NCBI RefSeq assembly: GCF_030272615.1
Contig: NW_026728905.1
Coordinates: 155,001 to 180,000, forward strand
DNA: 25,000 nt
From: Cryptomeria japonica
Taxonomy: Eukaryota; Streptophyta; Pinopsida; Cupressales; Cupressaceae
Reading direction: 5' to 3'
Shown here: positions 17,249 to 25,000 of the stretch, piece by piece
Position numbering within the stretch: the first letter of the stretch is position 1
How the letters are laid out: each line of letters opens with the position of its first letter
The notes under the pieces: model-generated
What the model was told of the DNA's origin: nothing
Seen by the model: only the letters and a program-made list of their open reading frames with translations
Database searches by the model: none
Translations under genes and position numbers: made by a program

Positions 17249-17770
17249 GCACCCACCCTGGCCAAGGTGGGTCACGGGGTGGGTCCTAGGGTGGGTAACG
17301 GGGTGGGTACTAAGGTGCGTGCCAAGGTGGGTCATGGGGTGGGTGCCAAGGTGGGCACCAGGGTGGGTGTGCACCAACCCTAGCCAGGGTAGGTCACGGG
17401 GTGGTTGTCGGGGTGGGCGTCAAGGAGCCAAGGTGGGTGGCAAGTAGCCAAGTTGCGTGCCAAGGTGGGTGTCGGGGTGGGTGCCAAGGATCCAAGGTGG
17501 GTGCCAAGGAACCAAGGTGGGTGTCTGGGTGGGTGCCGAGGTGGGAGCCAGGGTGGGTCCCAAGGTGAGTGCAAAGGTGGGTGCCAGGGTCAAGGTGAGT
17601 GCCAATGTGGGTTCCAAGGTGCCAGGGTCAGGGTGAGTGCCAATGTGGGTTCAAAGGTGCTAAGTTGGGTGCGAGGTTGGGTGCGAGGGTGGGTGGGTGC
17701 CAAGGTGTGCTAGGTGGAAGCCCGGGTGGGTCGGCATCCCATGGGTGTCGAGTTGGGTGCCTGATGGGTG
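17249..17770 (+). repeat. G-rich tract inside macro-unit 2
   Basis: This is the equivalent of 11214-11735, with no difference noticed. Here it directly abuts the AT-rich block end of unit 1, which defines the macro-unit junction. Confidence 0.85.
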
Positions 17771-18113
17771 CTTCTTGTCAAGTTTTAGTCGTCGGGACTC
17801 ATTTCGAGCCTTAGAGGTCGTTTCTTGTCCGGTTGCCCTGTCTTCGACCTGGGAACCCAATTTTGGTCCTCGGGTCCCATTTTTTTTTGTCTCGCATCCC
17901 ACTTTTGGCCTGTGGCCTTTTCGGGGTCGATTCTCGTTTTGGGCATCAGAGCATGTTTCTTCTCCTAAAACCCAATATTTGTTTATTAAGTCTCGAAACA
18001 CATTTTTGTTCTCGTGGACCCATCATGGGTCTTGGAACGCATTTGTGGTCCTTGGGTCCCATTTTGCATCCCGAAACTTGTGTTTTGGTGCTTGATCCCT
18101 ATTTTGGGTGCCC
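17771..18113 (+). other. T-rich low-complexity segment of macro-unit 2
   Basis: This is the equivalent of 11736-12078. It carries the unit-specific A at 17996, where units 1 and 3 have G. No gene is visible. Confidence 0.65.
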
Positions 18114-18475
18114 ACCTTGCACCAAGTGCGCACCCGGGGCAAACCGAGCGCCTTGGTGCACCGGGGCAAGATCGAGCGTGCACCCGAGGCGCCCCGAACA
18201 TGCACCAAGGTGCACTCGGCCCACATGTGAGCGCAGGTCGTTGCGCCCGAGGTGGTGTGTGGGCACCGCGTTGCAGACGGGACACTGCACGCACACGACG
18301 CCCCGTCCAGGTGCACGCACGTAGGCCGGGCCGGGTGCACACCCGACGCCCTAGCAAGGTGCGCGCACCCGGGCAGGGCTCACACTTGGCGAACGGGGCG
18401 CACTTCGCGAGGGAGGGTGTGCACCTCGACGGGGGTGGGTGGCCGGGGTGGATTCGCACGTGGGTCGCGGTTTGC
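18114..18475 (+). other. GC-rich spacer upstream of 5S gene 2
   Basis: This is the equivalent of 12079-12440. I see no gene and no difference from unit 1. Confidence 0.6.
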
Positions 18476-18503
18476 TAAGTACACACTGCGACAAGCTCAT
18501 AAC
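18476..18503 (+). promoter_or_regulatory. 5S gene 2 upstream promoter elements
   Basis: TAAGTA at -28 and C at -1 are the same as in copy 1. Confidence 0.65.
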
Positions 18504-18621
18504 GGGTGCGATCATACCAGCGTTAGTGCACCGGATCCCATCAGAACTCCGCAGTTAAGCGCGCTTGGGCCGGAGTAGTACTGGGATGGGTGACCTCCCG
18601 GGAAGTCCCGGTGTTGCACCC
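18504..18621 (+). rRNA. 5S ribosomal RNA gene, copy 2
   Basis: It is identical to copy 1 over all 118 nt as read by eye, including helix I ends, A box, C box and the CCGG/CCGG helix V pairing. It starts 6035 bp after copy 1. The coding part is intact but its immediate terminator is interrupted (TTTCTT), so transcripts may be longer than those of copies 1 and 3. Confidence 0.97.
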
Positions 18622-18634
18622 TTTCTTAGTTTTT
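18622..18634 (+). terminator. Interrupted Pol III terminator of 5S gene 2
   Basis: The run after GCACCC reads TTTCTTAG, so the first uninterrupted run has only three T. Four or more T are normally needed for Pol III termination. The next run, TTTTT at 18630-18634, would give a transcript about 10 nt longer. Confidence 0.75.
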
Positions 18635-19072
18635 CGCCGGGCGTCGCAATGCTATTTGAATAAACCTTTTGCCCGTTTGCGTTCTCGTCGGGGCCGGGCC
18701 GGGCCGGGGTGCGCTGCCCGCACTACCGCGCGCGCGGGGGCGACACCGAGCGCGCACCCGAGGCGCCCCGAGCACACAGGCCACGGTGCAACCCGGGCGT
18801 TGTGCGCGCACCCCGGTGCGCCCGAGGTGCTGCGCGCGCACCCAGGTGAAATCGGTGTGCACCTCGGCCAGTGCGCGCTCGGTCGAGTCGCGCACGTTGG
18901 CCAAGGTGCACGGTGATGTTTCTTACTCTAAGGTTCCGCACCAGACGCCCGGGACAGGTGAGCGAAGCTGGGCGGGGCCGGGTGCGCGGCCGGGGCAGGT
19001 GCACGCAGCTGGAGAGAGCTTTGGAGCACACCAGAGGTGCGCACCTTGGAGCACACTTCGGAGCGCACCAAT
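18635..19072 (+). other. GC-rich spacer downstream of 5S gene 2
   Basis: This is the equivalent of 12600-13038 with one G fewer at 18736-18740. No gene is visible. Confidence 0.6.
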
Positions 19073-22000
19073 GATGCGCTCCATTCAAAAGTTTCCTGAA
19101 AAGGCAAAAAAAGTTGAGATTATAGAATTTCCCACTTGAGAGATTGTAAAAAAAAAAAATTTAAAATGAAGGAAACGCGGGTGCCAAGGTGTGCGCGCCC
19201 GGGTGCGCAGCCCAGCCAAGGTGTGCGCACCAAGGCGCCCACCCTGGCGAAGGTGCACGCAAGGTGCGCACCCGAGGCAAACCGGACAATTAACCCAACT
19301 TTCGACTTCGCGCGCACCTGCGCACCTTGGAGCGCACTTCGGAGCGCTCCTTGGTGCGCACCAATCTTGGGCACCTCGGAGTGCACCATGGCGCCCACCA
19401 AGGTGCGCACCCGGGGCAAACCGAGCTCCGACTTCGTGCGCACCTTGGAGCGCACGAAAGGTGCGCACCATGGCGCCCACCAAGGTGCGCAGCCCAGCCA
19501 AGGCGTGCGCATCAAGGTGCGCACCCTGGCGAAGGTGCGCACCCGGGGCAAACCGAGCTCCGACTTCGTGCGCACCTTGGAGCGCACAAAGGGTGCGCAA
19601 CCCAGCCAAGGTGTGCGCACCCCGGGCAAACCGAGCTCCGAATCGTGCGCACCTTGGAGCACACTTCGGAGCCCTCCTTGGTGCGCACCGATGTTGCGCA
19701 CCTCGGAGCGCACCCGGGGAAAACAATGCAATTAACCCGACTTTCGACTTCGTGGGCACCTCGGAGCGCTCTCGGGTTCGCACCTCGGAGCACACCGAGG
19801 TGCGCACCTTTGATGCGCTGCCTTCACCAATTTCCAGAAAAGGCAAGAAAACATTGAGAAGGTGTGCGCACCGAGGTGCCCACCCTGGCGAAGGTGCACG
19901 CGAGGTGCGCACCCGGGGCAAACCGGGCTCCGACTTCGTGCACGCCATGCTGCGCACCTTGGAGGGCCATGGTGCGCACCTTGGAGCACACTTCGGAGCG
20001 CTCAATGGTGCCCAACCCAGCCAAGGTGCCCACCGCGGCGAAGGTGCACGCGAGGTGCGCACCCGGGGCAAACCGGGCTCCGACTTCGTGCACGCCGCAC
20101 CTTGGAGCACACTTCGGAGCGCTCCTTGGTGCGCACCAGGGCGCGCAACCCAGCCGAGGTGCCCACCCCGGCGAAGGTGCACGCGGGGTGCGCACCCGGG
20201 GCAAACCGGGCTCCGACTTCGTGCACGCCATGGTGCCCACCGCGGCGAAGGTGCACGCGAGGTGCGCACCCGGGGCAAACCGGGCTCCGACTTCGTGCAC
20301 GCCGCACCTTGGAGCACACTTCGGAGCGCTCCTTGGTGCGCACCAGGGCGCGCAACCCAGCCGAGGTGCCCACCCCGGCGAAGGTGCACGCGAGGTGCGC
20401 ACCCGGGGCAAACCGGGCTCCGACTTCGTGCACGCCATGGTGCCCACCGCGGCGAAGGTGCACGCGAGGTGCGCACCCGGGGCAAACCGGGCTCCGACTT
20501 CGTGCACGCCGCACCTTGGAGCACACTTCGGAGCGCTCCTTGGTGCGCACCATGGTGCCCACCAGGGCGCGCAACCCCGCCGAAGGTGCACGCGAGGTGC
20601 GCACCCGGGGCAAACCGGGCTCCGACTTCGTGCACGCCGCACCTTGGAGCACACTTCGGAGCGCTCCTTGGTGCGCACCAGGGCGCGCAACCCCGCCGAA
20701 GGTGCACGCGAGGTGCGCACCCGGGGCAAACCGGGCTCCGACTTCGTGCACGCCATGGTGCGCACCAGGGTGCCCACCGCGGCGAAGGTGCGCACCCGGG
20801 GCAAACCGGGCTCCGACTTCGTGCACGCCGCACCTTGGAGCACACTTCGGAGCGCTCCTTGGTGCGCACCAGGGCGCGCAACCCAGCCGAGGTGCCCACC
20901 CCGGCGAAGGTGCACGCGAGGTGCGCACCCGGGGCAAACCGGGCTCCGACTTCGTGCACGCCATGGTGCCCACCGCGGCGAAGGTGCGCACCCGGGGCAA
21001 ACCGGGCTAGGACTTCGTGCACGCCGCACCTTGGAGCACACTTCGGAGCGCTCCTTGGTGCGCACCATGGTGCCCACCAGGCCGCGCAACCCAGCCAAGG
21101 TGTGCGCACCAAGGTGCACGCGAGGTGCGCACCCGGGGCAAACCGGGGTCCGGCTTCGTGCACGCCGCACCTTGGAGCACACATCGGGGCGCTCCCGGGT
21201 TCGCACCGGCGTTGCGCACCGTGGTGGGCACCTCGGAGTGCACCGTGGTGGGCACCTCGGAGCACACCAAGGTGGGCAGCGAGGTGCGCACCTTTGATGC
21301 GATGCCTTCACTAATTTGCATAAAAGGCAAAAAAAAACGAGATTTTAAAATTTCCGTTTTGAAAGATAGTGAGAAAAAGGGAATGCTGGTGCCATCTTGA
21401 GCCCGCCCTGGTGCGCAGCCCAGCCAAGGTGTGCGCACCAAGGTGCCCACCCTGGCGAAGGTGCGCGCCCGGGCAATTAACCCAACTTCCAACTTCGCGC
21501 GCGCCAGGGTGGGAGCGCACCCAACAACCGGGCCTGGGAAGAGCCAATGCGAGAAACCCCACCAAACGCTCTGACAAAAAAAGAGGGGGCGCTCCAGTAA
21601 CCCCGCTTCGGAGCGCACCCTGGGCAAACCCAGCCAGGGTGCCCACCCCGGCCAAGGTGCAGGCGAGGTGCGCACCCGGGGCAAACCGGGCTCCGACAAC
21701 GTGCACGCCGCACCTTGGAGCACACTTCGTAGCGCTCCCGGGTGCGCACCTCAGAGCACACCAAGGTGGGCAGCGAGGTGCGCACCTTTGATGCGCTGCC
21801 TTCACTAATTTCCAGAAAAGGCAAAAAAAAGAGGAGATTTTAAAATTTCCGTTTTGAAAGATAGTGAAAAAAACGGAACGCGGGTGCCATCTTGAGCCCG
21901 CCCTGGTGCACAGCCCAGGTAAGGTGCCCACCCTGGCAAAGGTGCGCACCCGGGCAATTAACCCTACTTCCGACTTCGTGCGCGCCAGGGTGGCAACCGG

Positions 22001-23249
22001 GCCTGGGAAGAGCCAATGCGAGAAACCCCACCAAACGCTCCGACAAAAAAAGAGGCGGCGCTCCAATAACCCCGCTTCGGAGCGCAGCCGGGGCAAACCC
22101 AGCCAAGGTGCCCACCCCGACGAAGGTGCACGCGAGGTGCGCACCCGGGGCAAACCGGGCTCCGACAACGTGCACGCAGCACCTTGGAGCACACTTCGAA
22201 GCACTCCCGGGTGCCCACCGGCGTTGCGCACCGTGGTGGGCAGCGAGGTGCGCACCTTTGATGCGCTGCCTTCACTAATTTCCAGAAAAGGCAAAAAAAA
22301 ATGAGATTTTAAAATTTCCGTTTTGAAAGATAGTGAAAAAAACGGAACGCGGGTGCCATCTTGAGCCCGCCCTGGTGCGCAGCCCAGGCAAGGCATGCGC
22401 ACCAAGGTGCCCACCCGCGGTGCACGCCCGGGGCAAACCGGGCTCCGACTTCGTGCAGGCCGCACCTTGGAGCACACTTCGGAGCGCTCCTTGGTGCGCA
22501 CCATGGTGCCCACCAGGGCGCACCCGGGGCAAACCGGGCTCCGACTTCGTGCACGCCGCACCTTGGAGCACACATCGGAGCGCTCCCAGGTTCGCACCAG
22601 CGTTGCGCACCTTTGATGCGCTGCCTTCACTAATTTCCAGAAAAGGCAAAAAAAAACGATATTTTAAAATTTCCGTTCTGAAAGATAGTGAAAAAAACGG
22701 AACGCGGGTGCCATCTTGAGCCCTTCCTGGTGCGCAGCCCAGGCAAGTTGTGCGCACCAAGGTGCCCACCCTGGCGGAGGTGCGCGCCCGGGGCAAACCG
22801 GGCTCCGACTTCGTGCACTGCATGGTGCCCACCAAGGCGCGCAACCCAGCCAAGGTGCCCACCGCAGCGAAGGTGCACGCGAGGTGCGCACCCGAGGTGC
22901 ACACCCGGGGCAAACCGAGCTCCGACTTCGTGCACGCCGCACCTTGGAGCACACTTCAGAGCGCTCCTTGGTGCGCACCAGGGCGCGCAACCCAGCCAAG
23001 GTGCTCACCCCGGCGAAGGTGCACGCGAGGTGCGCACCCGGGGCAAGCCGGGCTCGGACTTCGTGCACGCCGCACCTTGGAGCACACATCGGAGCGCTCC
23101 CGGGTTCGCACCAGCATTGCGCACCTTTGATGCGCTGCCTTCACTAATTTCCAGAAAAGGCAAAAAAAAAAAAAAAACGAGATTTTAAAATTTCCGTTTT
23201 GAAAGATAGTGAAAAAAACGGAACGCGGGTGCCATCTTGAGCCCGCCCT
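19073..23249 (+). repeat. Composite GC-rich repeats with seven AT-rich blocks (unit 2)
   Basis: AT-rich blocks begin at 19073, 19812, 21296, 21790, 22260, 22615 and 23129, each 6034 bp after its counterpart. The third block differs at two bases (21318, 21333). The 95-bp direct repeats recur at about 21524-21626 and 21994-22089. Organisation and lack of coding content are as in unit 1. Confidence 0.9.
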
Positions 23250-23282
23250 GGTGTGCAGCCCAGGCAAGTTGTGCGCACCAAG

Positions 23283-23804
23283 GCACCCACCCTGGCCAAG
23301 GTGGGTCACGGGGTGGGTCCTAGGGTGGGTAACGGGGTGGGTACTAAGGTGCGTGCCAAGGTGGGTCATGGGGTGGGTGCCAAGGTGGGCACCAGGGTGG
23401 GTGTGCACCAACCCTAGCCAGGGTAGGTCACGGGGTGGTTGTCGGGGTGGGCGTCAAGGAGCCAAGGTGGGTGGCAAGTAGCCAAGTTGCGTGCCAAGGT
23501 GGGTGTCGGGGTGGGTGCCAAGGATCCAAGGTGGGTGCCAAGGAACCAAGGTGGGTGTCTGGGTGGGTGCCGAGGTGGGAGCCAGGGTGGGTCCCAAGGT
23601 GAGTGCAAAGGTGGGTGCCAGGGTCAAGGTGAGTGCCAATGTGGGTTCCAAGGTGCCAGGGTCAGGGTGAGTGCCAATGTGGGTTCAAAGGTGCTAAGTT
23701 GGGTGCGAGGTTGGGTGCGAGGGTGGGTGGGTGCCAAGGTGTGCTAGGTGGAAGCCCGGGTGGGTCGGCATCCCATGGGTGTCGAGTTGGGTGCCTGATG
23801 GGTG
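23283..23804 (+). repeat. G-rich tract inside macro-unit 3
   Basis: This is the equivalent of 11214-11735, with no difference noticed. Confidence 0.85.
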
Positions 23805-24509
23805 CTTCTTGTCAAGTTTTAGTCGTCGGGACTCATTTCGAGCCTTAGAGGTCGTTTCTTGTCCGGTTGCCCTGTCTTCGACCTGGGAACCCAATTTTGG
23901 TCCTCGGGTCCCATTTTTTTTTGTCTCGCATCCCACTTTTGGCCTGTGGCCTTTTCGGGGTCGATTCTCGTTTTGGGCATCAGAGCATGTTTCTTCTCCT
24001 AAAACCCAATATTTGTTTATTAAGTCTCGGAACACATTTTTGTTCTCGTGGACCCATCATGGGTCTTGGAACGCATTTGTGGTCCTTGGGTCCCATTTTG
24101 CATCCCGAAACTTGTGTTTTGGTGCTTGATCCCTATTTTGGGTGCCCACCTTGCACCAAGTGCGCACCCGGGGCAAACCGAGCGCCTTGGTGCACCGGGG
24201 CAAGATCGAGCGTGCACCCGAGGCGCCCCGAACATGCACCAAGGTGCACTCGGCCCACATGTGAGCGCAGGTCGTTGCGCCCGAGGTGGTGTGTGGGCAC
24301 CGCGTTGCAGACGGGACACTGCACGCACACGACGCCCCGTCCAGGTGCACGCACGTAGGCCGGGCCGGGTGCACACCCGACGCCCTAGCAAGGTGCGCGC
24401 ACCCGGGCAGGGCTCACACTTGGCGAACGGGGCGCACTTCGCGAGGGAGGGTGTGCACCTCGACGGGGGTGGGTGGCCGGGGTGGATTCGCACGTGGGTC
24501 GCGGTTTGC
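23805..24509 (+). other. T-rich segment and GC-rich 5S leader of macro-unit 3
   Basis: This is the equivalent of 11736-12440: first the GGGTCCCATTTT-like modules to about 24147, then GTGCGCACC-type GC-rich sequence. I see no gene in it. Confidence 0.62.
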
Positions 24510-24537
24510 TAAGTACACACTGCGACAAGCTCATAAC
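24510..24537 (+). promoter_or_regulatory. 5S gene 3 upstream promoter elements
   Basis: TAAGTA at -28 and C at -1 are the same as in copies 1 and 2. Confidence 0.65.
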
Positions 24538-24655
24538 GGGTGCGATCATACCAGCGTTAGTGCACCGGATCCCATCAGAACTCCGCAGTTAAGCGCGCTT
24601 GGGCCGGAGTAGTACTGGGATGGGTGACCTCCCGGGAAGTCCCGGTGTTGCACCC
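24538..24655 (+). rRNA. 5S ribosomal RNA gene, copy 3
   Basis: It is identical to copies 1 and 2 over 118 nt as read by eye and starts 6034 bp after copy 2. Internal control elements and helix I are intact. It has a third terminator version (TTTTTAAG). Confidence 0.97.
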
Positions 24656-24660
24656 TTTTT
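24656..24660 (+). terminator. Pol III terminator of 5S gene 3 (five T)
   Basis: Five T directly follow GCACCC, then AAG and a second run of five T at 24664-24668. The T-to-A change at 24661 shortens the run relative to copy 1 but should leave it functional. Confidence 0.85.
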
Positions 24661-25000
24661 AAGTTTTTCGCCGGGCGTCGCAATGCTATTTGAATAAACC
24701 TTTTGCCCGTTTGCGTTCTCGTCGGGGCCGGGCCGGGCCGGGGTGCGCTGCCCGCACTACCGCGCGCGCGGGGGCGACACCGAGCGCGCACCCGAGGCGC
24801 CCCGAGCACACAGGCCACGGTGCAACCCGGGCGTTGTGCGCGCACCCCGGTGCGCCCGAGGTGCTGCGCGCGCACCCAGGTGAAATCGGTGTGCACCTCG
24901 GCCAGTGCGCGCTCGGTCGAGTCGCGCACGTTGGCCAAGGTGCACGGTGATGTTTCTTACTCTAAGGTTCCGCACCAGACGCCCGGGACAGGTGAGCGAA
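24661..25000 (+). other. GC-rich spacer downstream of 5S gene 3, cut by window edge
   Basis: This is the equivalent of 12592-12930 and includes the CGCGCGCG segment near 24761-24770. No gene is visible. Confidence 0.58.

Larger units (their letters stand above)
17249..23282 (+). repeat. 5S-containing macro-repeat, unit 2 (6034 bp)
   Basis: This is a complete second copy of the macro-unit, joined head-to-tail to unit 1 through CGCACCAAGGCACCCACCC. Differences from unit 1 that I could locate include 17996 (A for G), 18625 (C for T), one G fewer in the run at 18736-18740, 19354 (G for T), 20199 (G for A), 20453 (C for T), 21239 (T for C), 21318 (G for C), 21333 (A for G), 21904 (T for G) and 22863 (C for T). 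That is roughly 99.8% identity. The differences show that the copies are real and not an assembly duplication of a single read. Confidence 0.95.
23283..25000 (+). repeat. 5S-containing macro-repeat, unit 3 (partial, cut by window edge)
   Basis: The third copy starts 6034 bp after unit 2 and runs off the right edge inside the GC-rich trailer. At 24030 it shares G with unit 1 against unit 2. In the G run near 24770 it shares five G with unit 2 against unit 1. This is a mosaic pattern. The array therefore has at least three members and continues to the right. Confidence 0.93.

Noticed and set aside
1-25000. 18S, 5.8S or 26S rRNA gene fragments and tRNA genes
   Set aside because: None of the universally conserved rRNA segments I would recognise occurs on either strand, and no tRNA cloverleaf with A and B boxes was seen. 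The large rRNA genes are expected outside the window.

Overview
The window is non-coding ribosomal DNA spacer from a nuclear plant genome. I see no protein gene, transposon or CRISPR array. Two hallmarks identify it. First, there are three complete 5S rRNA genes on the + strand (12469-12586, 18504-18621, 24538-24655). Second, there are thirteen copies of the plant RNA polymerase I initiation motif on the - strand (CTTATATAGGGGAGG and close variants, 5602-9758). Their co-occurrence suggests a very long 35S rDNA intergenic spacer (IGS) with embedded 5S genes, the linked or 'L-type' arrangement known from some gymnosperms, bryophytes and Asteraceae. From memory, the 5S sequence looks gymnosperm-like (GCGTTAGTGCACC, CTCCGCAGTTAAGCGCG). 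No genus can be assigned, and no 18S, 5.8S or 26S sequence lies in the window.

Layout, left to right: (1) 1-548 is a degenerate array edge and 549-5240 a tandem 188-bp satellite, most homogeneous in its interior. (2) 5241-6620 holds three long, diverged promoter-bearing units (promoters 490 and 441 bp apart). (3) 6681-6985 is a short 56/50-bp repeat block. (4) 6908-8130 is a 311-bp array with four promoters. (5) 8131-8745 is a 38/52-bp minisatellite grown inside the fourth 311-bp unit. (6) 8795-9815 is a 157-bp array with six promoters. (7) 9816-9975 is a GTGCGCAC-type simple array. (8) 9990-11213 is a G-rich GGTGGGTGCC minisatellite. (9) From 11214 to the right edge runs a tandem array of ~6.03-kb macro-units (11214-17248, 17249-23282, 23283 to beyond the edge), each with one 5S gene, extremely GC-rich composite repeats and seven short AT-rich blocks. 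The macro-units differ by only about a dozen substitutions and one indel.

Inferred logic: Pol I promoters fire leftward, so an 18S gene is expected off the left edge and the 26S gene of the neighbouring unit off the right edge. The 5S genes are read rightward by Pol III, opposite to the 35S direction. The promoters nearest the left (5602, 6092, 6533) are the best candidates for the gene promoter; the others would be spacer promoters. The 188-bp array would then lie in the 5' external transcribed spacer (ETS), unless another promoter lies further left.

The long open reading frames in all six frames at 7900-8800 and 13000-23200 are artefacts of stop-poor GC-rich repeats and are not annotated as genes.
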